Part shown: positions 46,144 to 55,262 of the stretch, one piece after another | Layout: every line of letters starts with the position of its first letter | How positions within the stretch are numbered: the first letter of the stretch is position 1 | From: Clostridia bacterium | GTDB taxonomy: Bacteria; Bacillota; Clostridia; UMGS1810 | NCBI GenBank assembly: GCA_017416845.1 | Contig: JAFQBA010000025.1 | Location: 1 to 64,000 of the forward strand | DNA: 64,000 nucleotides | Direction of reading: 5' to 3' | The notes under the pieces: model-generated | The model's input: the letters and a program-made list of their open reading frames with translations, nothing else | What the model was told of the DNA's origin: nothing | Databases searched by the model: none | Program-made: the position numbers and the translations under genes

Positions 46144-47931
46144 ATGCTGCCTCTTTTGAAAAGTCAAATTAACATCAAAGAAAAAACAATTAAGACCTTC
46201 GGCGGAATTAACACTACCGATAATTTCGTAACAGGCGAGCTTGAGCAAAGTGAAAATATGTCTTCGGAGAGCTTTCCGTCTCTTTGTACATGCAACGGTA
46301 AAACTCTTGTTTTTGAAACCGACAGAATAATTAACGGTATAACAAGCTTTGAAGGATGGGTATGCACCTCATACTCAGCTGACAAATCACACATATGGCT
46401 TACTTTTAACGGAACCGATTATGAGTTCACCCAACATTCGACATCTGACGATTTTACCCAAAACAGAAAAATGGCGTCCTTGTCTGACTGTATTCTCATT
46501 ATTCCTGACAATGTGGTCTTTTTTACAAATTCACGTTCCTTTTCAAAGATCTGTATATCCGAAAAGCATACCAATAAAACAGCTGTTTCCAAATTCAAAA
46601 CAGAAGCACCCGAATCTTCACTTTTTGACAATTATAAGGTTGACCACGTCGCTTATTTAAAACACAATAAAGTGACCTGCCGCAGTGTCGAATATTCCTA
46701 CAAAAGCGATTACAATTTCTACTACTCATCCTTTGATCCAACCTTGAAGCCAGGAGATGTTATAACTCTCAAGGGAACCGTTTCGTCACCATACTCCGAT
46801 GATTATCCGGAATTTTACACATACCGCAGGAAAATTGCGGCGGGTATGACACTTAAAATCAAGTCAGTTGTATGCGAAACACACGACACTCCCGCGGGTG
46901 AAATAACTGAAATTACCGAACTCGCATTTGACGACAACTCCATCGACACCGGGGGCTTCAGATCAATTTATTTTGAGTCTATAACTGTAGAAAGAGGAAT
47001 GCCGAAACTTGAAAACATATGCTCGTTTGACAACAGAATATGGGCAACCTCGGGTAGAGAAATATATGCATCGAAGCTCTCAGATGCATCGGAATGGAAC
47101 GACTTTTCTGCCGATGAATACGGAACCCTGCCATATGCATGCTTCAGCACTCTTGCACAAACAGAAGGAGATTTTACGGCTGTAATACCCTTTGAAAACC
47201 GTATATATGCTTTTAAAGAAAATTCGGTACACAAGTTATATGGAGACAAGCCGGATGAATTTACCCTTTATTCCGAGCGTATAACAGGTGTTAAAAAAAA
47301 CGGCTCGGATACAATTGATTCCTGTGCGGATTCACTGATATACGCAGGGTCTGATGCCATTTACCTATATCGCGACAATTATCCCGTAAAAATTTCACGT
47401 AAACTCGGCTTATATCCCAAGGTTATCAGTGCCAGAGCTACAGGCGATAAATATTATGCATTGTGTGAGGATACACTCGGCAAATCAATATATATTTTTG
47501 ATACCGAAAAATCCATTTGGCACAAACATGAAGCAGAGGCTGACAGCATGTTTCTTTGTGAATATGCAAACAGGGTTTACGAAGCCGGAGGAGGAAAGAT
47601 ATATCAGATTGAAGCCGTCAACAGCTCAGAAAAGGTGAAATGGTCTTTTAAAATTAAATTTGACGATAAGCTGTTCGGGAAAAAAGTCCATGGGCAACTC
47701 TTGATAAAATATACTCTCGCCAAAGGAGCATCATTTACGGTTCAGCCAATCTTTGACGATGGCTCAAAAGGTGAAATATGTGCATTTTACCACGACGAAA
47801 CACAGTCAGGAGAATGTCAGAGCTTTCTCACACAGAAAAGATGTTTGCAGTCTGTTCTCGAATTTAAGGGAACGGGGTATTTTACATTAAAAAGCATAAA
47901 GCTTAAGTACTATTGCGGAAGTGAAATATAA
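46144..47931 (+). CDS. Tail nozzle-like beta-propeller protein
   Basis: 595 aa. GGGAGGAATG precedes ATG. FGGINTTDNFVTGELEQSEN followed by SSESFPSLC is the opening of podovirus tail tubular B/gp10-like proteins. The central part has repeated propeller blades (FDNRIWATSGREIYASK; FENRIYAFKENSVHKLYGD; CADSLIYAGSDAIYLY). The C-terminal 100 residues are a beta domain. In podoviruses such proteins form the short tail nozzle below the portal. The match is by pattern, not by a search. Confidence 0.7.
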   Translation: MLPLLKSQINIKEKTIKTFGGINTTDNFVTGELEQSENMSSESFPSLCTCNGKTLVFETDRIINGITSFEGWVCTSYSADKSHIWLTFNGTDYEFTQHSTSDDFTQNRKMASLSDCILIIPDNVVFFTNSRSFSKICISEKHTNKTAVSKFKTEAPESSLFDNYKVDHVAYLKHNKVTCRSVEYSYKSDYNFYYSSFDPTLKPGDVITLKGTVSSPYSDDYPEFYTYRRKIAAGMTLKIKSVVCETHDTPAGEITEITELAFDDNSIDTGGFRSIYFESITVERGMPKLENICSFDNRIWATSGREIYASKLSDASEWNDFSADEYGTLPYACFSTLAQTEGDFTAVIPFENRIYAFKENSVHKLYGDKPDEFTLYSERITGVKKNGSDTIDSCADSLIYAGSDAIYLYRDNYPVKISRKLGLYPKVISARATGDKYYALCEDTLGKSIYIFDTEKSIWHKHEAEADSMFLCEYANRVYEAGGGKIYQIEAVNSSEKVKWSFKIKFDDKLFGKKVHGQLLIKYTLAKGASFTVQPIFDDGSKGEICAFYHDETQSGECQSFLTQKRCLQSVLEFKGTGYFTLKSIKLKYYCGSEI

Positions 47932-47947
47932 AAAAGGAGATGATTGA

Positions 47948-48931
47948 ATGTCAACATATTTTGACAAAAAGAAAATGCTTGAAGATAACAAAGATCTATA
48001 TATTTCAAGCTATGACAAAGAACTTAGCAACAACGCCCTATCGGAAATTATAACCCAGAAAAAAAACTATGCCAAAGCAAAAGAAAGCGGTGACCGGGTT
48101 GCAATGTCGGAAGCTAACAGAAAAGCCAATGAAATCAGACTTAGCGAAGGTGCATACAGCGGCGGAGATGACGGAAGCGAATATAACAAAGCTTTAATGA
48201 ACTATGAAATAAGACCCAACACTTCTTATGTGTCGCCGTATGCAAAGGAAAAAAATAAAATCGTCAACAAAATATCAAATATTGATGATTTTTCTTATAA
48301 CTATGAAACCGACCCATTATTCAAAAGCTACCGTAATCTGTATATGAGACTTGGCGACAGAGCTTATGAAAGAGCTCTTTCAGAAAATTCACTGCGCACG
48401 GGAGGAATGATTAATTCCAGTGCACAAACCTCAGCCGCACTTGCAAGAAATCACTACAACACGATGCTTACCGAGAAGATTCCCGAATTATATAAGCTGG
48501 CATATCAGACCTATTCAGACAAATATGAACGTTTGTATAAATCACTTGAAGCCTTAACCGATATCGACAACGAAGAATACAAACGCTACCGTGATAGCGT
48601 GGAAGATTTTGAAAAGGATCGTGACTATTATTATAATAAAGAGAAAGATAGTTCCGATAATATGTATGACAGATACAAATTCGACACAAACACCGAATCT
48701 GATAAATATGAATTTGATACACAATTAAACTATAAGAAAGAAAGCGATGCCGCCAAGGCAGAGTATGAGCGTCAAAGGGATGCTGCAAATGACGCATACC
48801 GCACAAAAGCACTTGAAGCTCAGATTGAATCAGACAAGCTTTCTGCGGTAATAAATCTTGCGAAAGCACTATATGGGAAAACATCAATAAGCCAATCTGT
48901 AATATCTAACCTGATGAATATGGTTGAATAA
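47948..48931 (+). CDS. Coiled-coil phage structural protein (possible ejection protein)
   Basis: 327 aa; AAGGAG lies about 8 nt before ATG. After a charged N-terminus comes SYRNLYMRLGDRAYERALSE and AQTSAALARNHYNTML, then a long highly charged coiled coil rich in D, E, K, R and Y (about 190-300). Clostridial podovirus-like cassettes often end in such a protein, thought to travel with DNA during ejection. It is the last gene of the cassette; terminator at 48961. Confidence 0.6.
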   Translation: MSTYFDKKKMLEDNKDLYISSYDKELSNNALSEIITQKKNYAKAKESGDRVAMSEANRKANEIRLSEGAYSGGDDGSEYNKALMNYEIRPNTSYVSPYAKEKNKIVNKISNIDDFSYNYETDPLFKSYRNLYMRLGDRAYERALSENSLRTGGMINSSAQTSAALARNHYNTMLTEKIPELYKLAYQTYSDKYERLYKSLEALTDIDNEEYKRYRDSVEDFEKDRDYYYNKEKDSSDNMYDRYKFDTNTESDKYEFDTQLNYKKESDAAKAEYERQRDAANDAYRTKALEAQIESDKLSAVINLAKALYGKTSISQSVISNLMNMVE

Positions 48932-48960
48932 TGCGAACCATGTAATTTTTTTATAATATT

Positions 48961-49004
48961 AACGGGATATGAAAATTCTAATGATTTTTCATATCCCGTT
49001 TTTC
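48961..49004. terminator. Bidirectional terminator between phage cassette and AraC gene
   Basis: The arms 48962-48975 and 48986-48999 (ACGGGATATGAAAA and its complement) pair perfectly around a 10-nt loop. TTTTTC follows on the plus strand. The AraC stop codon on the minus strand is 4 bp away. Confidence 0.88.
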
Positions 49005-49815
49005 ATACATGTTTATTAATATTTCTTTTCTTTATATATTCTCCCGGAGATATTCCAACACATTTTTTAAAAACGTTGGAAAAATACAGCGGATCACGAT
49101 AGCCCGAAAGAAGTGCGGCATTTTTTACCGATATTATTCCATGTTCCATAAGCGAAATTGCATGCTGAATTCTGGAGTTTCTGAGATATTCGCTGAAAGT
49201 TATGTTCACGCTTTCTTTAAAAGCTCTCGAAATATATTTGGAACTGTAGCCGAGCTCTTTTGCCACAGCCTCAAGGCTTAAAGTTGCATCTGTAAAATTT
49301 TCGTCAACAAATCTCAACACTTCACCGATAACCTGCTTTTCTCCCGGTTCTGTAAAAGCAGACATATGTGAAAAAGTGTAGAGCAAAACACTTTCACTCA
49401 AAAGATCAATATTTTTTTCATTTGCTTTTCCTATGGCATTCTTCCAAAAAGACAAAAGCCCCTCGTTGCCTTCAAATACCGGTGATACGGGAGAAATGGC
49501 AAATCTTGAAAAAAGCTCTGCACATCTTGAGCCCGAAAAGGTGATATACATAACTTCCATATTATCTAAATCTTCGACACGATAAGGAACATTTTCGAAG
49601 CAGAAAAAAATGCTTCCGCTCCTCAGTTCGTTTTTGCCATAGTCCGTGCAAAGGGTTCCGCTTCCGCCGGATACAATGCAAAGCATATTTTTCTTAACAT
49701 TTTTTCGTTTGTTCAGATTTTCTGAATCAAATTCATATACAAAGTCTGATGTTTTAAGCTGATGTCCGAAAGAATCCGGAACAAATTTACAGATGTTGTC
49801 ACGATATTTCTTCAC
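49003..49815 (-). CDS. AraC-family transcriptional regulator
   Basis: 270 aa from GTG at 49815 with AGGGTG 8 nt upstream; GTG at 49824 is the alternative. The N-terminal cupin region is about 15-130. The C-terminal double HTH spans about 165-262 (EAVAKELGYSSKYISRAFKE; NAALLSGYRDPLYFSNVFKK, then SPGEYIKKR). It diverges from the FGGY-kinase operon, which starts 152 bp away, and is its likely activator. The kinase has a TATAAT (49931-49936) but no good -35, as expected for an activator-dependent promoter. Confidence 0.88.
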   Translation of the reverse strand: MKKYRDNICKFVPDSFGHQLKTSDFVYEFDSENLNKRKNVKKNMLCIVSGGSGTLCTDYGKNELRSGSIFFCFENVPYRVEDLDNMEVMYITFSGSRCAELFSRFAISPVSPVFEGNEGLLSFWKNAIGKANEKNIDLLSESVLLYTFSHMSAFTEPGEKQVIGEVLRFVDENFTDATLSLEAVAKELGYSSKYISRAFKESVNITFSEYLRNSRIQHAISLMEHGIISVKNAALLSGYRDPLYFSNVFKKCVGISPGEYIKKRNINKHV

Positions 49816-49967
49816 ATTTTTCACACCCTTTTCTTTAATATAACAAACATACGTATAAAAAGCAAGGAAAAAGAAGATTTTTTACATTATTAAATAGAAT
49901 TTTTCTATTTATCACCATTGTTTTGTATGTTATAATCAAACCATAAAATCAGTTAAAAGGTGATCAT

Positions 49968-51284
49968 ATGGAATATCTTGTTGGTCTTGATGTTGGCACA
50001 TCATCTGTCAAGGGCGTGCTTATGGCAACAGACGGCACAGTGAAAGAATGCAAAACAAAGAAGCATAACTATTTTGAAACAGACAGTTTTAAAACTCTTG
50101 ATGCCGACGAGTTTTGCGACAACTGTTTCGAAATTCTGAAAGAGCTTGGCTCAAAGCTTTCCCATGGTGACAGAATTGTTGCACTCTGCCCTTCGGGAGC
50201 AAGCGGAAACATTATGTTTGTAAAAGACGGAAAACCAATATCCCCGGTGTATGGCTGGCAAAACAATTTTGACGAAGAAACAATAGATAAAACTCTCTCC
50301 GACTTTGATGCGGATTTTGTGTACAATACTGTGGGTTGGGGAAAGCTCAAATCTTTTCCCCTTGCGGCTCTTGCATATTTTAAACAAACCAACCCAAAAA
50401 TCATAAAAGATGCAGACACCGTTTGTATGCACATTGAATATTTAAACTACCGCCTCACGGGAAAATGGGGAATTACTCCATCAATGGGAACGCCTTTCTA
50501 CCTTATTAATCAGGAAAAGCATGAATATGAGCCAAAATTCCTCGAAGCTTTTGGTATTGACAATTCAAAGCTTGTGCCCATTGTGAATAACTGCACAGTT
50601 TTGGGAAACTTAACCGATGAAGCCTCTGAAAACACAGGTCTTGGGAAGGACACAAAGGTTGTTTGCGGAACCTTTGACCACCCGAGTGCCGCAAGAGGTG
50701 CAGGAGTGTTTGACGAGGGTGATGTTCTCATATCCTGCGGAACATCGTGGGTAGTGTTTGTGCCCTATTCAAAAAGAAGCATTCCGCAGTCGCAAAAAAT
50801 GCTGACCGACCCATTTATGTATCCAAAGGGCAACTGGTGCGGCATGAAATCACTGACATCGGTTTCGGAAACCATTGATAAATACACAAAAAAATATCTC
50901 GGTGACATTTCCTTTGCCGAGCTTGACTCTTTGGCAAACCAAGCCCCAATCGGTGCAAACGGACTTTTGATTGGCGACGACACCGACACATCGGGCTTTG
51001 AACGAACCGACATCGCAAGAGCGATTATGGAAAGCATTGCCCTCAGGCTTAACGAATTTTTGAAAACTTATGCAACGGGTGCAAAAAAGATACGCCTTGT
51101 TGGAGGGATAACAAACTCACCTGTCTGGTGCAGGGTTATTTCCGAAATAACCGGAGCAAAGGTTTCAGTTGTAAACGGCGAACACGCCGGTGCCGTTGGC
51201 TCTGCAATTATGGCAGGTGTTGGTGCAGGTATTTATGAAAACGAAAAAGAAGCATTTTATTCAATTTACGGAGAGGAGAAATAA
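49968..51284 (+). CDS. FGGY-family carbohydrate kinase
   Basis: 438 aa, a little short of the usual 480-500. AAAAGGTGA precedes ATG by 5 nt. It opens with LVGLDVGTSSVKGVLMATDG, the ATP phosphate loop. FDHPSAARGAGVFDEGDVL and SCGTSWVVF form the second phosphate motif, and IRLVGGITNSPVWCRVIS the adenosine motif. Family enzymes phosphorylate sugars or polyols (xylulose, rhamnulose, fuculose, erythritol). With a fucose-isomerase-like gene downstream, the substrate is probably a ketose or related molecule. First gene of the operon. Confidence 0.88.
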   Translation: MEYLVGLDVGTSSVKGVLMATDGTVKECKTKKHNYFETDSFKTLDADEFCDNCFEILKELGSKLSHGDRIVALCPSGASGNIMFVKDGKPISPVYGWQNNFDEETIDKTLSDFDADFVYNTVGWGKLKSFPLAALAYFKQTNPKIIKDADTVCMHIEYLNYRLTGKWGITPSMGTPFYLINQEKHEYEPKFLEAFGIDNSKLVPIVNNCTVLGNLTDEASENTGLGKDTKVVCGTFDHPSAARGAGVFDEGDVLISCGTSWVVFVPYSKRSIPQSQKMLTDPFMYPKGNWCGMKSLTSVSETIDKYTKKYLGDISFAELDSLANQAPIGANGLLIGDDTDTSGFERTDIARAIMESIALRLNEFLKTYATGAKKIRLVGGITNSPVWCRVISEITGAKVSVVNGEHAGAVGSAIMAGVGAGIYENEKEAFYSIYGEEK

Positions 51285-51286
51285 CA

Positions 51287-52294
51287 ATGTTTGGATATGA
51301 AGCAAGCGAATATGACAAAAAGGTTTATGAAGAAGAATTAAGGGATTTTTTGCCCGACAAAATTATTGACACTCACGTTCACCTGAGCAAGGCAGAATTT
51401 CTAACAAAAGAATCCACCACATGGGTAGGAAAAGTGAGCAGAGAATGTATATATGAAGATATTAAACAAACATTTCTTGACATTTTGCCCGGCAAACAGG
51501 TAAAACCGGTAATAATGGCAATGCCGACCCGTGACCATCTGCGCGGGAATGCATATATTGAAGATTGCATCAAACAAGGCGAAGCCGGACTTTTTTGCAC
51601 AAAGTTTGACACACCTCTCAAAGACATAGAGGCTGCAATTACCAAAAGAGGATTCAAAGGAATAAAACCCTATCCCGGCAACAGACCTTTGTATATTCCC
51701 ATGAATGAAGTGAGAATTTTTGACTTTATGCCTCACGAACAGCTCAAACTCTTAAATGACCTTGGCAGTGTTGCCCTCCTCCATATCGGCAGAGACAAAC
51801 GCCTTAAAGACCCGGTGAATGTTGCACAGCTTATGGAAATTGAAGAAAAATATCCTAATCTCAAGCTCATTGTGGCACACATAGGCAGAGCATACTCTCC
51901 CGAAGATTTGGGTGATGCTTTTGAAACCCTCAAACACACAAAAAATATGATGTTTGACTTTTGTGCAAACACGCTTTCGGAGGCTATTGAAGAATGTCTC
52001 AAAGCAGTCGGTCCGAAACGCCTTATGTACGGAACCGATATGCCCGTCACAAAAATGCGTATGAGGCGAATTACCGAAAACGGAAACTATATAAACATCG
52101 TTCCAAAGGGACTGTACGGTGATGTTTCGGGTGATGTTCATATGAGAGAAACCGAAGACGAAGAGCTTACATGCTTCCTCTATGAAGAACTGAGAGCTTT
52201 CAAAAAAGCGGCTCAAAACCTCGGTCTCTCAAAAGAAGACATTAATGATGTTTTCTACGGTAATGCAAGCAAGCTCTACGGAATAGAATTTTAA
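51287..52294 (+). CDS. Amidohydrolase-2-type TIM-barrel hydrolase/lyase
   Basis: 335 aa, starting 2 bp after the kinase with GAGGAG upstream. The metal ligands fit the amidohydrolase_2 family: HxH in IIDTHVHLSK, His in ALLHIGRDK, His in LIVAHIGRAYSP and Asp in MYGTDMPVTK. Members hydrolyse lactones or amides, or decarboxylate acids. In a sugar-type operon a lactonase or retro-aldol-like role is possible. The substrate cannot be read. Confidence 0.83.
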   Translation: MFGYEASEYDKKVYEEELRDFLPDKIIDTHVHLSKAEFLTKESTTWVGKVSRECIYEDIKQTFLDILPGKQVKPVIMAMPTRDHLRGNAYIEDCIKQGEAGLFCTKFDTPLKDIEAAITKRGFKGIKPYPGNRPLYIPMNEVRIFDFMPHEQLKLLNDLGSVALLHIGRDKRLKDPVNVAQLMEIEEKYPNLKLIVAHIGRAYSPEDLGDAFETLKHTKNMMFDFCANTLSEAIEECLKAVGPKRLMYGTDMPVTKMRMRRITENGNYINIVPKGLYGDVSGDVHMRETEDEELTCFLYEELRAFKKAAQNLGLSKEDINDVFYGNASKLYGIEF

Positions 52295-52314
52295 AGCCGA
52301 AAGGAAAATCAGTT

Positions 52315-53682
52315 ATGAAAATAGGTTTTTTACCTTTGTACACTTCCCTTTATTCAAAAAAACCCGTTGAAACCCGTCTTCAACCTTTTTATGACACTTT
52401 GGCAAAAACCTTTGAAGAAAAAGGTCTTGAAGTTGTGAGATGTGAGTTTTGCATGGAAGCTCCCGACTTTGAAAAAGCAATTGCAAAATTTGAAAATGAG
52501 TGTTGCGACGCAATTGTAACACTGCATACGGCATATTCACCCGGTCTTTGCTCCGAAAAAGCCCTTGCAAACACAAAACTACCCATAATCATTTTTGACA
52601 CAACCGAAACCTTTGATTTTTCGGATAATCAACAGCCTTCCGAAATCACATTTTGTCACGGCATTCACGGTGTTATGGAAATGTGCAATCTCTTAAAGAA
52701 AAACGGCAAAACCTACGCCGTTGCCGCAGGTCACTACACCGAGAGTGATGTTACAGACAGAGTAATCGGTCTTGTTAAAGCCGCAGTGAGTGCAAATGCC
52801 ATCGATGGCTCCAACGTGGGAAGCGTGAGCGGTTATTTTGACGGAATGGGCGATTTCAGAGTGTCGGATGACAAAATGGAAAAGCTTTTCGGTGCAAAGG
52901 TTATCTACCCCGAAAATGGCGAACTGAAAGAACTTCTTGAATCTGTAACCGAAAAAGAAATTGAAGCTGAAAAAGAAAAAAACAAAAGTGATTTTGAAAT
53001 TGTGGGCGATGTTGACGAAAACGCCTACACACGTTCTGTAACATGCGATATTGCAATCAGAAAATGGATTGAAAAACGAAATCTTTCGGCTCTCACAATC
53101 AATTTCAGAGAGCTTGGTGACCTTTATACAATGCCCTTTAATGCGGCATGCAGAGCAATGGAGGCGGGAATTGGTTATGCAGGCGAGGGCGATACTCTCA
53201 CTGCACTCTTTACCGGAGCATTCCTTAAAGGTTACAGAGAAACCTCGTTTATTGAAATCTTTTGCCCCGATTGGAAAAACAACACACTTTTCATTAGTCA
53301 CATGGGCGAAATGAACTATGCTGTTGCAGACAGAAAAAAGATTTTATGGGAAATGAAATTTGCATACGGCAACGAAACAACCACCAATCCCTATGTTGTC
53401 GGCGGTGCATTTAAAGAAGGAAAAGCTTTGTTTTTGAATGTGTTTGAAGACGAAAACGGCTTTAACATTCTCACAGCACCGGTTAATGTTGTTAAAGAAA
53501 CCACCGATATTTTTGAAAAAAAAGTAAGAGGCTGGCTTGACTTTGGAATGCCCACAGGTGAAGCTCTTGAAAAAATCAGCCTCCACGGTGCAACCCACCA
53601 CAGCATTCTTGTGTACGGTGCAAGAGAGGCTGAAATAGAATTTTTTGCAAAGCTTGCAGGCATAAAATATTGCAGTTTATAA
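52315..53682 (+). CDS. L-fucose/L-arabinose isomerase-like protein
   Basis: 455 aa. AAAGGAAA precedes ATG. The N-terminus MKIGFLPLYTSLYSKKPVE and CDAIVTLHTAYSPGLCSEKA resemble the first domains of L-fucose isomerase-related proteins. IAIRKWIEKRNLSALTINF and GEGDTLTALFTGAFLKG match the central part, and THHSILVYGAREAEIEFFAKLAG closes the C-terminal domain. True isomerases interconvert aldoses and ketoses with Mn. Whether the catalytic Glu and Asp are kept cannot be judged here. It lies 20 bp after the amidohydrolase gene. Confidence 0.78.
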   Translation: MKIGFLPLYTSLYSKKPVETRLQPFYDTLAKTFEEKGLEVVRCEFCMEAPDFEKAIAKFENECCDAIVTLHTAYSPGLCSEKALANTKLPIIIFDTTETFDFSDNQQPSEITFCHGIHGVMEMCNLLKKNGKTYAVAAGHYTESDVTDRVIGLVKAAVSANAIDGSNVGSVSGYFDGMGDFRVSDDKMEKLFGAKVIYPENGELKELLESVTEKEIEAEKEKNKSDFEIVGDVDENAYTRSVTCDIAIRKWIEKRNLSALTINFRELGDLYTMPFNAACRAMEAGIGYAGEGDTLTALFTGAFLKGYRETSFIEIFCPDWKNNTLFISHMGEMNYAVADRKKILWEMKFAYGNETTTNPYVVGGAFKEGKALFLNVFEDENGFNILTAPVNVVKETTDIFEKKVRGWLDFGMPTGEALEKISLHGATHHSILVYGAREAEIEFFAKLAGIKYCSL

Positions 53683-53697
53683 TACAGGAGGATAAAA

Positions 53698-55245
53698 ATG
53701 CTTAAAAACATTACACGTTCACTGAGAGACCTGCTCGGCTCGGAATATATGGAAGCGGTAAAATCCGTTGCTGTAAACATTAACGGACTATCGGAGGCTG
53801 AAGCAGATTTTCTCATTGACGAAAAAATTGAGTTTTTCCCCGATGATTACATCAAGCGTATGCATAGCATCGCAAAAAAGACCGGAGAAAAGGTTGTGGC
53901 AGGCTTTAATGATACACTCATGGGCGCACCGACAAAAAGCTATCAAAAAGCCGCTCATCCGAGTGCCGCACCAATTGGCGGTGTGGGCTGTAGCCGCATC
54001 GGCGAAGACGGGAGAGCGTATCTGATTGCAAAGTCTGAACACTATCACGCATCTCTTGGTCACAACTTCCCCGGCTACAAGCTTATTACCAATGCAAGAA
54101 AGCTTGGTATTTTAAATGCTACTCACAATAACACACGAGGATATATCACGCGTCTTGCGGAAAGCCGTCTTGTAGCGGTTGCAAACAATGTGGAAGAAAA
54201 TTCTTTGGAGCACAAAGCTGTTCTTGATTCAAAAGAACCCCACGTTTTGAACCGTGTCATAAACCTTGAAACAGGCTCCCTTGCCTGCGAAGCAGGAATT
54301 AAAATGATGCTTGCAAGGTTCTACCGTCTTGACGATTCCTTTGACAGTCCGAAATATGGCGGGAAAATCCCTGTGTTCTTTGTTATGGAAGACAACAAAG
54401 AAGGACTGACTGCAAACTACCACGGTACAACAGTTATAGCCCAGACACTGCGCGGAATGTGGCCCGAATTCTACGAAAAATGCCAAAGCAATGATCTTTA
54501 CAAAGTTGTTAGCATTAAGAAAAACGACCTTGCAGACTTTGAGGCAAAAATCAAGGAATATAACTCAGGCAAATACAAAACCGCAGGATTTTTGCACGAA
54601 ATCATTCTTATGAATTATTCGGGAATACGTCTTACAAAGGAATTTTTGCAGGGAGCATACAAGCTTTGCCACGAAACGGACACTCTCACTATGTGCGACG
54701 AAATCCAGTCATGTATGTGGTATGACGGAATGTTCCTCTTTAAGCAATATGGTCTTAATCCGGATTTTTCAATCATAGGAAAAGGTTTTCCGGGCGGCGA
54801 ATATCCTGCAAGCAAAATCCTCACCACCTATGATGCCGACATCTTAAATCAGTTTGGCGCACTTGTTACAAACGGTCAGGAAGAGCTTGCAAGTCTTGCA
54901 TATCTCATAACAATGGAATTTGCAGCAGCTAACGGAAAAGAAATCACCCAAATGGGCGAAAAAATTGAAAAAGGCATTGCAGAGCTCGTAAAAGATTTTC
55001 CAAATGTTGTGGAAAAGCCCGACGGTCTGGGTCATCTTGCGGCAATTCATTTTTATTCGGTGGAAGTTGCGTCAGAGTTTACAAAGCTCATCAACGAAAA
55101 ATGTGTTGACATCAGCGCACAGCTCTACAAGGCAGACTGCCCTCCCGGTGCGCTCATAAAACCACCTCTCATTGCAGATGAGGTTGTGATTGATGTTATG
55201 CTTGAAAAAATAAGAGAATGTCTTATGACATTAGAAAATAAATAA
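53698..55245 (+). CDS. PLP-dependent class III aminotransferase
   Basis: 515 aa, somewhat longer than usual, with an N-terminal extension of about 80 residues. CDEIQSCMWYDGMFLFKQYG holds the Asp that contacts the PLP nitrogen, and SIIGKGFPGGEYPASKILT the PLP lysine. GHNFPGYKLITNARKLG and ATHNNTRGYITRLAE shape the active site. In the family, amino groups move to keto-sugars, semialdehydes or keto acids. Together with the oxidoreductase genes downstream it could make or break an amino sugar or amino cyclitol. A mostly deleted second copy lies at 56497-56640. Confidence 0.85.
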   Translation: MLKNITRSLRDLLGSEYMEAVKSVAVNINGLSEAEADFLIDEKIEFFPDDYIKRMHSIAKKTGEKVVAGFNDTLMGAPTKSYQKAAHPSAAPIGGVGCSRIGEDGRAYLIAKSEHYHASLGHNFPGYKLITNARKLGILNATHNNTRGYITRLAESRLVAVANNVEENSLEHKAVLDSKEPHVLNRVINLETGSLACEAGIKMMLARFYRLDDSFDSPKYGGKIPVFFVMEDNKEGLTANYHGTTVIAQTLRGMWPEFYEKCQSNDLYKVVSIKKNDLADFEAKIKEYNSGKYKTAGFLHEIILMNYSGIRLTKEFLQGAYKLCHETDTLTMCDEIQSCMWYDGMFLFKQYGLNPDFSIIGKGFPGGEYPASKILTTYDADILNQFGALVTNGQEELASLAYLITMEFAAANGKEITQMGEKIEKGIAELVKDFPNVVEKPDGLGHLAAIHFYSVEVASEFTKLINEKCVDISAQLYKADCPPGALIKPPLIADEVVIDVMLEKIRECLMTLENK

Positions 55246-55262
55246 ACGGGGAGGTAATGATT

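Noticed and set aside
39829..48931. Complete prophage
   Set aside because: No terminase, major capsid, replication, repressor or integrase gene is present, and cellular genes border it on both sides.
52693..53301. Long open frame opposite the fucose-isomerase-like gene
   Set aside because: It is a shadow of the real gene; the translation is Phe/Cys/His-rich with no family resemblance.
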